DNA of 64,000 nt, taken from Neoceratodus forsteri (lineage: Eukaryota > Chordata > Ceratodontiformes > Ceratodontidae). The stretch lies in the NCBI GenBank assembly GCA_016271365.2, contig JADMNL010000028.1:54206001-54270000 (forward strand), written 5' to 3'. This document shows positions 33,292 through 47,290 of the stretch, piece by piece (the first letter of the stretch is position 1; every line of letters starts with the position of its first letter). The position numbers and the translations under genes were made by a program. The notes beneath the pieces were generated by a model. It searched no databases, was not told where the DNA came from, and was given only the letters and a program-made list of their open reading frames with translations.

Positions 33292-36200
33292 GCCATGTTA
33301 CTATTGTATGCTGTATATCAGGGAGGCAGCTGACCCTTGATGCTGGTGAGGCCTAACATCCATCATACTATTGCTGTGTAACTGGGTGTTCAGCGGGCAT
33401 GGACCCTGATGATGGTGAGTCCTTGCATCCATGATTACTATTATTTGCTATAACTGGGTGGCAGTGTCCTGGCCACCTGATGATGGTGAGTGACTTATAT
33501 CCATGATTATTACACATGTTGTATAACTGGGTATAGCGGGTATGGACCCCGGATGATGGTGCGTTCCACATCCTTAAATATTGCATGCTGTGTAACTCTG
33601 TCACTATGCATGGACCCCTGATGATGGTGAGAACCTTACATCCATGATTACCATTCTGTATTACTCAGTGCAGTGGGGGACCCCGATGATGGAGTGTTTA
33701 CATCCATGATTACTATTGCATGCTGTATAACAGGGCGGGCAGCTGGAGCGGCCCTGTGATGGTGAGGCCACATCCGCGTTAGTATTGCATGGTATAACTG
33801 GTTGGGCGGCGCATGTTACCCTGATGATGGTGGTGCTTACATCCATGGTTAGTATTGTGCTAAAACTGGTTGGGCATGGGCCCACCTGATGGTGGTGCCT
33901 TACATCCATTACGTGGGTGGCTGTATAACTGAGGGGTAGCGGGCATGGACCCCCTGATGAAGGTGGTGCCTTACATACAAGACACAGTCTGTGTAACTGG
34001 GCGGTGTGGGTCATAACTCGCTGATCGCGGTGCCCATCCAGTTACTGTTGCATGCTATATATCTGGTGATGCAGGCGGACACCCTGATAATGGTAGTGCT
34101 TACATCCAAAATTGCTGTTCATGCTGTATAATATGCCAGGGCATGGACCCCTTGATGTTGGTGAGTGCTTTCTATCCATGATTACTATTCCATTTGGTAA
34201 CGGGGTGTAGTGGGCATGGATTTTCATGATGGTGAGGCTTTAAATCCATGTTTACTATTGCATGCTGTATAACTGGGCGGAAGTAGGCATGACCTCTTGA
34301 TGATGGTGGTGTCTTACATCCATGATTACTGTTTTGTTGTATAATTCAGTGGGAAGTATGGACCCCCGGATGATGGTGAGTGCCTTACATCCTTGAATAT
34401 TGCATGTGTAACGGCTGTCAGCGATGGCTGACCCCTGATGATGGTGAACCCTACATCCATGATTACTATTGCATGTTGTATAACTCAGTGGGCATTGGTA
34501 TGGACCCCTCCGAATGATGAGTGCCCATCCATGATTCATGTATGTTGTATAACAGAGCTGGCAGCGGGCATGGATGCCTGATGATGGTGAGGCTTCATCC
34601 ATCATAACTATTGCATGCTGTGTAACGGTGGGCATGGACCTCATGATGATGGTGAGTGCTTTCCATCCAGTTACTGTTGTGCTGTAACTGCGTTGTGGGC
34701 ATGGCTACCTGATGATGGTGATGACACATCCATGATTACTACATAACTGGGTGGGCAGCTGGGCATGGACCCTACTGATGATGGTGGTGCCTTGTTCATG
34801 ATTACTATTGTGTGCTGTATAATTGAGGAGCAGGGCATGGACCCCTGATGAAGGTGAGTTTCTATACAAGATTACTGTGCATGTATAATCTGCGGCATGG
34901 GTCATAACCCCTGTGATGGCAGTGCCTTACATCCAGGTACTATTGCATGCTGTGTGTGGGTGAGCAGAGGCATGGACCACCTGATAATGGCGATCCTTGC
35001 ATCCATGATTACTATTGCATGCTATATATCTGGTTGGGCAGGTGGGATGGATTTCTGATGGTGAGTGCCTTACATCCGTGATTACTGGCCGCTGTATAAC
35101 TGGGTGAGCAGCGGGCGGAACCCGAATGGCGGGTGAGTGCCTGACATCCATGATTATTGCATGCTGTATTACTGGGCAGTGGGTCATTAACCCCTGATGA
35201 TGGTGAGGCCTTGTCCATGATTGCTAGTGCGCTGTATAACTGGGTGGGCACTGGGAATGGACCCCCTTATGATGGTGGGTGGCCTTCCCATGAATACTAT
35301 TGCATGCTGAAACTGGGTGGGCAGCGGCGCGTGGACCCTGATGGTGAGTGCCTTACATCCATGATACTATTGCCTGCTGTATAATGGGCAGCGGGGGCAT
35401 GGACCCCCTAGTGAAGGTGAGTGCCCATCCATGATTACTGATGCATGCTATCACTGGGCGGGTAGGCATGAACCCCTGAGGTGGTGGGTTACCCATTATT
35501 CTGCATGCTAACTGACTGGCAGCGGCGTGGACTGATGGTGGTGGTGCCCATCCATGATTACTATTGAATGCTGTATAACTGGTGGGTAGCGGGCAGGGGC
35601 CCCGATGTTGGTGCCTACATCCATGTTACTGTGCCGTTGACTGGGAGGAGACTTGCGGACCACCCTGATGCTGGTGAGTACCACATCCATGATTACTGTG
35701 CATGCTGCATAACTGAGGCAGCGCATGGACCACATGTTGTGACAGTGCCTACATCCAGTTGCTGGCTGTGTTGTATAACAGGTGGGCGGCGTGTGTAACA
35801 CTCGATGGTGGTGACTGCCTACATCCGTGGTTATTATTGCATGGTATAGGGCAGCAGAGGCATGACCCCTTATGATGGTGGGTGCCCATCATGATTACTA
35901 CTGATGGTATAATTGAGTGGGGCGGGCATACCCTCTGATGATGGTGGAGTGCCTCATCCATGATTACTATTGCATGCTGTATAACTGGGTGGGCAGGGGC
36001 ATGGAACCCCGATGATGGTGACTGCCTTGCATCCGTGATTACATTGCAGCTAGAACTGGGAGGGGCGCGGCAACGGCCCACCCTGATGCTGGTGAGTACT
36101 TACATCCACTGGTTACTATTGCATGCTGTATTGTGGGCGGGCAGGGGCATGGACCGCCCTGATGATGGTGAGTGCCTTACATCCATGATTACTATTGCAT

Positions 36201-37499
36201 GCTGTATAACTGGTGGGTAGAGGGCATGGACTGCCCTGATGATGGTGAGTGCCTCATCCATGATTACTTTTATGCTGTATAACTGGGCAGGCAGTGGTGC
36301 ATGGACCTCCTGATGATGGTGAGTGCCTTACATCCATGATTACTACTGCATGCTGTATAATAGGGTGGGCATCGGGGCCTGGACCCCTCTGATGATGGTG
36401 AGTGCCTTACATCCATGATTACTATTGCATGCTGTATAACTGGGTGGGCAGCGGGGCAAGGAACCCCCTGATGATGGTGACTGCCTTACATCCGTGATTA
36501 CTATTGCATGCTGTAGAACTGGGAGGGCATTGCGGCACGGCCCACCCTGATGCTGGTGAGTACCTCACATCCATGATTACTATTACGCTGTATTAGTGGC
36601 GGGCAGGGGCATGGACCCTGATGATGGTGAGTGCTTTTCATCCATGATTACTATTGCATGCTGTATAACTGGTGGGCAGAGGTATGGACTGCCCTGATGA
36701 TGGTGAGTGCCTTACATCCGCATGATTACTATTTTATGCTGTATAACTGGGCGGGCAGTGGCATGGACCTCTGATGAGTGGTGAGTGCCTTTACATCCAT
36801 GATTACTACTGCATGCTGATAATAGGGTGGCAGCGGGGCCTGGACCCCTCTGATGACTGTGACTGCCTTACATCCATGATTACTATTATGTGCTGTATAA
36901 CTGGGTGGGCAGTGGGGCATGGACCCCTGATGACGTGTGAGTGCCTTTACATCCATGATGACTACTGCATGCTGTATAATAGGTGGGCAGCGGAGTATGG
37001 ACCCTCTGACTGTGACTGCCTTTACATCCATGATATATTATTGCATGTTGTATAATTGATGGGCAGTGGGCATGGACCTCTGATGATGGTGAGTGCCTCA
37101 TATCTATGATTATTGGCTGCTGTTGTATAACTGGGCACGAGCGTGCATGGACCCCTGATGATGGTGAGTGCCTACATCCATGATTACTATTGCTTGGTTG
37201 TATAATTGGGCTGGCAGCGGGCATGGACCCCAGATGATGGTGTGTGCCTTTACATCCTATTACTCTTGCATGCTGTATAACTGGGCAGGCAGTGGTCATG
37301 GACCCTAATGATGGTGAGTGCCTTACATCCATGATTACTATTGCATGCTGTATAACTGGGTGGGCAGTGGTATGGCCCACCCTGATGATGAGTGAGTGCC
37401 TTACATCCATGATTACTATTGCATGCTGTATAAAGGATGGGCAGCGGGTCATGGCCTCCGATGATGGGTGGAGCTCACATCCCTGATTACCTTTGCATA

Positions 37500-40400
37500 T
37501 GTATAACTTGGTGGGAAGCACGCATGGACCTCTTGATGATGGTGAGTGCCTTACATCCATGATTACTATTGCATGCTGTATAACTGGGTGAGCAGCGGGG
37601 CATGGACCGCCCTGATGATGGTGAGTGCCTTACATCCATGATTACTATTGCATGCTGTACAACTGGGCAGGCAGCAGTGCATGGGCCCCCTGATGATGGT
37701 GAGAGCCTTAAGTCCATGATTACTATTGCATGCTGTAGAATTGAGTGGGCAGCGGGGCATGGACCCCCCTGATGTCTGTGAGTGCCTTACATCCATGATT
37801 ACTATTTGCGTGAGTATAACTGGGCGGAGCAGCGGGCATGGACCCCTGATTATGGTGGAATACCACATCCATGATTACTATTGCATGCTGTATAAGTGGG
37901 TGGGCAATGATTATGCGAGGCCACCCTGATGATGTGACATGCCCATCCATGATTACTGTTACGCTGTATATCTGGGTGGGCAGCGAGGCATGGGCCCCCA
38001 GATGATGGTGAGTGCCTTACATGCATGATTACTGTTGCATGCTGAATAACTGGGTGGGCAGCAGCTCATGGACCCCCCTGATGATGGTGAGTGCCTTACA
38101 TCCATGATTACTATTGCATGCTGCATAACTGGGTGGGCAGCGGGGCATGGACTGCCCTGATGATGGTGAGTGCCTTACATCCATGATTACTATTGCATTC
38201 TGTATAACTGGGCAGTCAGTGAGGCATGGACCCCCTGATGATGGTGAGTGCCTTACATACATAATTACTATTGAATGCTGTATAACTGGGCGGGCAGCGA
38301 TGCGCCAGGCGCCACTAATGATGGTGAGTGCCTTACATCCGTGATTACTATTGCATGCTGTAGGGTAGAGTGTGCAGCGGGCGTGGACCCGCCTGATGAT
38401 AGTGAGTGCCTTACATCCATGTTACTATTGCATGCAGTATATAGAGTGGGCGGAAGCGGTTCATGGACCCCAAAAGATGATGGTGAGTGCCCATCGCAGA
38501 TTACTATTGCATGATGTATAACTGGGTGGGCAGCGGGCATGGACTCCCCGGTGATGATAGAGTGCCTACATCCATGATTACTATTGCATGCTGTATAACT
38601 GGGGGCAGCGGGTCAGCTGGCCACTCTGATGTAGGTGAGTGCCTTACACCCATGATTACTATTGCATAATGTGTAACTGGGCGGGCAGTGGGGCATGGAC
38701 CCCTCCTTATGATGGTGAGTGCTTTACATCCATGATTACGATTCCATGCTGTGTTACTGGGCGGGCAGCGGGGCATGGACCCCTATGATGATAGTGAGTG
38801 CTTTACGTCCATGATTACTATTGCATGCTGTATAACTGGGTGGGCAGTGGGAAATGGACCCCCTTGATGATGGTGTGTGCCTTACATCCATGATTACTAT
38901 AGCATGCTGTATAACTGGGTGGGCAGCGGGGCGTATACCACCCTGATGGTGGTGAGTGCCCTAACATCCATGATTACTATTGCATGCTGTATAACTGGGA
39001 GTGCAGCGGCGCTTGAGCCAAGCTGATGATGGTGAGTGCCTTACATCCATGATTACTATTGCATGCTGTATAACTGGGTGGGCAGCTGCGCATCAACCAC
39101 CCTGATGATGGTGAGTGCCTTACATCCATGATTACTATTGCATGCTGCATAACTGGGAGGGCAGCGGTGCATGGACACCCTGATTGTGGACAGTGCCTTA
39201 CATCCATGATTACTATTGCGTGCTGTAAACTGAGGAGCAGCGGGCGGACCCCCTGATGAAGGTGAGTGCCTTACATCCAAGATTACTATGCATGCTGTAT
39301 AACTGGGCGGGCAATGGGTCCATAACCCCTGATGATGGTGAGTGCCCACATCCATGAATACTATTGCATGCTGTATAACTGGGTGAGCAGCGGGGCATGG
39401 ACCCCCTGATGATGGTGAGTGCCTTACATCCATGATTACTATTGCATGCTGTATAACTGGGTGGGCAGCGGGGAATGGACCCCTTATGATGGTGAGTGCC
39501 TTACATCCATGATTACTATTTTATGCTGTATAACTGGGCAGGCAGTGGTGCATGGACCTCCTGATGATGGTGAGTGCCTTACATCCATGATTACTACTGC
39601 ATGCTGTATAATAGGGTGGGCAGCGGGGCATGGACCCCTCTGATGACTGTGACTGCCTTACATCCATGATTACTATTGCGTGCTGTATAACTGGGCGGGC
39701 AGTGGGGCATGGACCCCCTGATGATGGTGAGTGCCTTACATCCATGATTACTACTGCATGCTGTATAATAGGGCGGGCAGCGGGGCATGGACCCCTCTGA
39801 TGACTGTGACTGCCTTACATCCATGATTACTATTGCGTGCTGTATAACTGGGTGGGCAGTGGGGCATGGACCCCCTGATGATGGTGAGTGCCTTACATCT
39901 ATGATTACTATTGCATGCTGTATAACTGGGCACGCAGCGGTGCATGGACCCCCTGATGATGGTGAGTGCCTTACATCCATGATTACTATTGCTTGCTGTA
40001 TAATTGGGTGGGCAGCGGGGCATGGACCCCCAGATGATGGTGAGTGCCTTACATCCATGATTACTCTTGCATGCTGTATAACTGGGCAGGCAGAGGTGCA
40101 TGGACCCCCTGATGATGGTGAGTGCCTTACATCCATGATTACTATTGCATGCTGTATAACTGGGTGGGCAGTGGGGTATGGCCCACCCTGATGATGGTGA
40201 GTGCCTTACATCCATGATTACTATTGCATGCTGTATAAAAGGATAGGCAGCGGGTCATGGGCCCCCCCGATGATGGTGAGTGCCTTACATTCCTGATTAC
40301 TCTTGCATCCAGTATAACTTGGTGGGCAGCAGCGCATGGACCTCTCTGATGATGGTGAGTGCCTTACATCCATGATTACTATTGCATGCTGTATAACTGG

Positions 40401-43400
40401 GTGAGCAGCGGGGCATGGACCGCCCTGATGATGGTGAGTGCCTTACATCCATGATTACAATTGCATGCTGTACAACTGGGCAGGCAGCAGTGCATGGACC
40501 CCCTGATGATGGTGAGAGCCTTAAGTCCATGATTACTATTGCATGCTGTAGAATTGAGTGGGCAGCGGGGCATGGACCCCCCTGATGATGGTGAGAGCCT
40601 TAAATCCATGATTACTATTGCATGCTGTAGAATTGAGTGGGCAGCGGGGCATGGACCCCCCTGATGTCTGTGAGTGCCTTACATCCATGATTACTATTGC
40701 GTGCAGTATAACTGGGCGGGCAGCGGGGCATGGACCCCTGATTATGGTGAATGCCTTACATCCATGATTACTATTGCATGCTGTATAACTGGGTGGGCAG
40801 CGGTGTAGGGCCCACCCTGATGATGGTGACGCCCTACATCCATGATTACTATTGCATGCTGTATAACTGGGTGAGCAGCGGGGCATGGACCGCCCTGATG
40901 ATGGTGAGTGCCTTACATCCATGATTACAATTGCATGCTGTACAACTGGGCAGGCAGCAGTGCATGGACCCCCTGATGATGGTGAGAGCCTTAAGTCCAT
41001 GATTACTATTGCATGCTGTAGAATTGAGTGGGCAGCGGGGCATGGACCCCCTGATGATGGTGAGAGCCTTAAGTCCATGATTACTATTGCATGCTGTAGA
41101 ATTGAGTGGGCAGCGGGGCATGGACCCCCCTGATGTCTGTGAGTGCCTTACATCCATGATTACTATTGCGTGCAGTATAACTGGGCGGGCAGCGGGGCAT
41201 GGACCCCTGATTATGGTGAATGCCTTACATCCATGATTACTATTGCATGCTGTATAAGTGGGTGGGCAGCGGTGTAGGGCCCACCCTGATGATGGTGACG
41301 CCTTACATCCATGATTACTATTGCATGCTGTATATCTGGGTGGGAAGTGGGGCATGGCCCCCCGATGATGGTTAGTGCCTTACATGCATGATTACTGTTG
41401 CATGCTGAATAACTGGGTGGGCAGCAGCTCATGGCCCCCCCTGATGATGGTGACTGCCTTACATCCATGATTACTATTGCATGCTGCATAACTGGGTGGG
41501 CAGCGGGGCATGGACTGCCCTGATGATGGTGAGTGCCTTACATCCATGATTACTATTGCATTCTGTATAACTGGGCAGTCAGTGAGGCATGGAACCCCCT
41601 GATGATGGTGAGTGCCTTACCTACATAATTACTATTGAATGCTGTATAACTGGGCGGGCAGCGATGCATGGACTCCACTAATGATGGTGAGTGCCTTACA
41701 TCCGTGATTACTATTGCATGCTGTAGAATTGAGTGTGCAGCGGGACGTGGACCCCCCTGATGATGGTGAGTGCCTTAAATCCATGATTACTATTGCATGC
41801 AGTATAAGTGGGCGGGCAGCGGTTCATGGACCCCCCTGATGATGGTGAGTGCCTTACATCCATGATTACTATTGCATGCAGTATAAGTGGGCGGGCAGCG
41901 GTTCATGGACCCCCCTGATGATGGTGAGTGCCTTACATCCATGATTACTATTGCATGATGTATAACTGGGTGGGCAGCGGGGCATGGACCCCCGATGATG
42001 ATGAGTGCCTTACATCCATGATTACTATTGCATGCTGTATAACTGGGCGGGCAGCGGGTCATGGCCCACTCTGATGTAGGTGAGTGCCTTACACCCATGA
42101 TTACTATTGCATAATGTGTAACTGGGCGTGCAGTGGGGCATGGACCCCTCCTTATGATGGTGAGTGCTTTACATCCATGATTAGGATTCCATGCTGTGTT
42201 ACTGGGCGGGCAGCGGGGCATGGACCCCCTTTATGATGGTGAGTGCTTTACATCCATGATTACTATTGCATGCTGTATAACTGGGTGGGCAGCGGGAATG
42301 GACCCCCTTGATGATGGTGTGTGCCTTACATCCATGATTACTATAGCATGCTGTATAACTGGGTGGGCAGCGGGACGTATACCACCCTGATGGTGGTGTG
42401 TGCCCTAACATCCATGATTAGTATTGCATGCTGTATAACTGGGAGTGCAGCGGCGCTTGAGCCATGCTGATGATGGTGAGTGCCTTACATCCATGATTAC
42501 TATTGCATGCTGTATAACTGGGTGGGCAGCTGCGCATCAACCACCCTGATGATGGTGAGTGCCTTACATCCATGATTACTATTGCATGCTGCATAACTGG
42601 GAGGGCAGCAGGGCATCGACCACCCTGATTGTGGACAGTGCCTTACATCCATGATTACTAATGCGTGCTGTAAAACTGAGGGAGCAGCGGGGCATGGACC
42701 CCCCTGATGAAGGTGAGTGCCTTACATCCAAGATTACTATTGCATGCTGTATAACTGGGCGGGCAATGGGTCATAACCCCCCTGATGATGGTGAGTGCCT
42801 TACATCCATGAATACTATTGCATGCTTTTATAACTGGGTGAGCAGCGGGGCATAGACCCCCTGATGATGGTGGGTGCCTTACATCCATGATTACTATTGC
42901 ATGCTATATATCTGGGTGGGCATCGGGCCATGGACACCACTGATGATGGTGAGAGCCTTATATCCATGATTACTAATGCATGCTGTATAACTGGGTGGGC
43001 AGCGGGGCATGGACCTCACTGATGATGGTGAGTGCCTTACATCCATGATTACTATTGCACGCTGTATAACTGGGCGGGCAGCGGGGAATGGACCCCCCTT
43101 ATGATGGTGAGTGCCTGACATCCATGATTTCTATTGCATGCTGTAAAACTGGGTGGGCAGCGGTGCATGGACCCCCCTGATGATGGTGAGTGCCTTACAT
43201 CCATGATTACTATTGCATGCTGTATAACTGGGTGGGCAGCGGGGCATGGACCCCTATGATCAAGGCCACTGTTTTTCGGTTTTAACCGGAAAATCTGGTA
43301 AAATTCCGGAAATAGGGCTGCTTGAAAACCGGTAAAAATGAAGATTTCATGGAATCTGGCATTTTCTATCAGATCAGTAAATCTATAAAAAAGTCTATTT

Positions 43401-46400
43401 TTCTTTTAATTCCTTCCTGTATTATTTTCAGTTTGCTTTATTTAATGCTCTGTATATTAAGCCTTCTTTAATTTGGATTATTTATGCACATACTAAAAGA
43501 ATGATGACAGAATCCTGGTAAAATCTGGAAATTAGAGTAACAATCACTGGTGAAATTCAGGAATCTTAAGTCTTGAAAACGGAATTTAATTGTTTTAATC
43601 ACCGTAAATCAGTGGCCTTGCCCATGATGATGGTGTGTGCCTTTCATCCATGATTACTACTTCATGCTGTATAACTGGGCAGGCAGCAGTGCATGGACCC
43701 CCCGATGATGGTGAATGCCTTACATCCATGATTACTATTGCATGCTGTATAACTGGGCGGGCAGTGGGGCATGGACCCCCCTAGTGAAGGTGAGTGCCTT
43801 ACATCCATGATTACTAATGCATACTGTATCACTGGGCGGGCAGAGGTGCATGGACCCCCCTGATGATGGTGAGTGCCTTACATCCATGATTACTACTGCA
43901 TGCTGTATAACTGAGTGGGCAGCTGGGCATGGACCCCCCTGATGATGGTGAGTGCCTTACATCCATGATTACTACTGCATGCTGTATAACAGAGTGGGCA
44001 GCTGGGCATGGAACCCCCTGATGATGGTGTGTGCCTTACATCCAGGATTACTATTGCATGCTGTAGAACTGGGAGGGCATTGCGGCACGGACCACCCTGA
44101 TTCTGGTGAGTACCTCACATCCATGATTACTATTGCATGCTGTATTACTGGGCGGGCAGCGGGGCATGGACCGCCCTGATGATGGTGAGTGCCTTACATC
44201 CATGATTACTATTGCATGCTGTATAACAGGGTGGGCAGCGAGGCATGGACTGCCCTGATGATGGTGAGTGCCTTACATCCATGATTACTATTGCATGCTG
44301 TATAACTGGGCAGGCAGTGGTGCATGGACCCCTTGATGATGGTGAGTGCCTTACATCCATGATTTCTATTGCATGCTGTATAATGGGTGGGCAGCGGGGC
44401 ATGGACCCCGTGATGACTGTGAGTGCCTTACATCCATGATTACTATTGCATGCTGTATATTCTGGGGCAGCGGGGCATGGACCCCCTGATGATGGTGAGT
44501 GCCTTACATCTATGATTACTATTGCATGCTGTATAACTGGGCAGGCAGCGGTGCATGGACCCCCTGACAATGGTGAGTGCCTTATATCCATGATTACTAT
44601 TGCATGCTGTATAATTGGGTGGGCAGCGGGGCATGGACCCCCAGATGATGGTGAGTGCCTTACATCCATGATTACTATTGCATGCTGTATAACTGGATGG
44701 GCAGCGGGGCATGGGCCCCCGATGATGGTGAGTGCCTTACATCCCTGATTACTCTTGCATCCAGTATAACTGGGTGGGCAGCAGCGCATGGACCTCTCTG
44801 ATGATGGTGAGTGCCTTACATCCCTGATTACTCTTGCATGCAGTATAACTGGGTGGGCAGCGGGGTAGGGCCCACCCTGATGATGGTGACGCCTTACATC
44901 CATGATTACTATTGCATTCTGTATAACTGGGCAGGCAGCGGGGCACGGACCGACCTGATAATATTGAGTGCCTTACATCCATGATTACTATTGCATGCTG
45001 TATAATTGGGCAGGCAGCGGGCATGGACCGCCCTGATGATGGTGAGTGCCTTACATCCATGATTACTATTGCATGCTGTATAATTGGGCAGGCAGCGGTG
45101 CATGGACCCCCTGATGGTGGTGAGAGCCTTAACTCCTTGATTACTATTGCATGCTGTAGAATTGAGTGGGCAGCGGGGCATGGACTCCCATGATGTCTGA
45201 GAGTGCCTTACATCCATGATTACTATTGCGTGCTGTATAACTGGGCGGGCAGTGGGGCATGGATCCCCTGATGTTGGTGAATGCCTTACATCCATGATTA
45301 CTATTGCATGCTGTATAACTGGGTGGGCAGTGGAGTAGGGCCCACCCTGATGATTGTGACGCCTTACATCCATGATTACTATTGCATGCTGTATAACTGA
45401 GTGGCCAGCGGGGCATGGACCCCCCTGATGATGGTGAGTGCCTTACATCCATGATTACTATTGCATGCTGCAAAACTGGGTGGGCAGAGGGGCATGGACT
45501 GCCCTGATGATGGTGAGTGCCTTACATCCGTGATTACTATTTCATTCTGTATAACTGGGCAGGCAGCGGGGCATGGACTCCCCTGATGATGGTGAGTGCC
45601 TTACATACATAATTACTATTGAATGCTGTATAACTGGGCGGGCAGTGACGCATGGACTCCACTGATGATGGTGAGTGCCTTACATCCGTGATTACTATTG
45701 CATGCTGTAGAACTGAGTGGGCAGCGGGGCGTGGACCCCCCTGATGATGGTGAGTGCCTTTCATCCATGATTACTATTGCATGCAGTATAAGTGGGCGGG
45801 CAGCGATTCATGGACCCCCCTGATGATGGTGAGTGCCTTACATCCATGATTACTATTGCATGATGTATAACTGGGTGGGCAGTGGGTTATGGACCCCCCG
45901 ATGATGATGAGTGCCTTACATCCTTGATTACTATTGCATGCTGTATAACTGGGAGGGCAGCGGGTCATGGCCCACTCTGATGTAGGTGAGGGCCTTAAAC
46001 CCATGATTACTATTGCATACTGTGTAACTTGGCGGGCAGTGGTGCATGGACCCCCCTTATGACGGTGAGTGCTTTACATCCATGATTACGATTCCATGCT
46101 GTGAAACTTTGCGGGCATCGGGGCATGGACCCCCTTTATGATGGTGAGTGCTTTACATCCATGATTACTATTGCATGCTGTGTAACTGGGTGGGCAGCGG
46201 GGCATGGACCCCCCGATGATGATGAGTGCCTTACATCCATGATTACTATTGCATGCTGTATAACAGGGCGGGCAGTGGGTCATGGCCCTCTCTGATGTAG
46301 GTGAGTGGCTTACACCCTTGATTACTATTGCATACTGTGTAACTGGGCAGTCAGTGGGGCATGGACCCCCCTTATGATGGTGAGTGCTTTTCATCCATGA

Positions 46401-47290
46401 TTATGATTCCATGCTGTGTAACTGGGTGGGCAGCGGGGAATGGACCCCCTTTATGATGGTGAGTGCTTTACATCCATGATTACTATTGCATGCTGTATAA
46501 CTGGGTGGGCAGCGGGGAATGGACCCCCCTGATGATTGTGTGTGCCTTACATCCATGATTACTATTGCATGCTGTATAACTGGGTGGGCAGCGGGGCGTG
46601 GCCACCCTGATGGTGGTGAGTGACCTAACATCCATGATTACTATTGCATGCTGTATAACTGGGAGTGCAGTGGCGCTTGAGCCAAGCTGATGATGGTTAG
46701 TGCCTTACATCCATGATTACTATTGCATGCTGTATAACTAGGTGGGCAGCTGCACATCTACCACCCTGATGATGGTGAGTGCCTTACATCCATGATTACT
46801 ATTGCATGCTGCATAACTGGGAGGGCAGCGGTGGCATGGACCACCCTGATTGTGGACAGTGCCTTACTTCCATGATTACAATTGCATGCTGTATAACTGG
46901 GCGGGCAGTGGGGCACGGACCACTCTGATGATGGTGAATGCCTTACATCCATGATTACTGTTGCATGCAGTATAACTTGGCGGGCAGCTGGGCATGGAAC
47001 CCCCTGATGATGGTGAGTGCCTTAGGTCCACGATTATTATTGTATGCTGTGAAACTGGGCGGGCAGCGGTGCATGGACCCCCCCTGATGATTGTGAGTGC
47101 CTTACATCCATGATTACTCTTGCATGCTGTATAACTGAGTGGGCAGTGGTGCATGGACCCCCCTGATGATGGAGAGTGCCTTACATCCATGATTACTATT
47201 GCATGCTGTATAACTGGGTGGGCAGCAGGAAATGGACCCCCCTGATGAAGGTGAGTGCCTTACATCCTTGATTACTATTGCGTGCTTTAT
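37500..47290 (+). repeat. Higher-order structure in satellite 1, about 3.4-4.2 kb
   Basis: Rare variant units recur in the same order. TTGAATGCTGTATAACTGGG occurs at 38,271, 41,635 and 45,619; GTGCAGCGGCGCTTGAGCC or a near variant at 39,001, 42,435 and 46,665. Intervals are 3,364 and 3,434, then 3,984 and 4,230; the second set includes the 360 bp insertion. A shorter 470 bp (six-unit) duplication is seen between 40,401 and 40,871. The order of markers shows that blocks of tens of monomers were copied together. Confidence 0.82.
43261..43620. mobile_element. 360 bp MITE inserted in satellite 1
   Basis: The only non-satellite sequence inside the array. Its ends are exact inverted repeats CAAGGCCACTG...CAGTGGCCTTG, with weaker pairing inward (GTTTTTCGG versus GATTTACGG). 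Flanking 8-mers CCTATGAT (43,253-43,260) and CCCATGAT (43,621-43,628) match at 7 of 8, like an 8 bp target-site duplication, which would suit hAT- or P-type transposons. The interior is AT-rich, non-coding, and has a related CTGGTAAAAT motif in both arms. It has no transposase. Confidence 0.85.
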
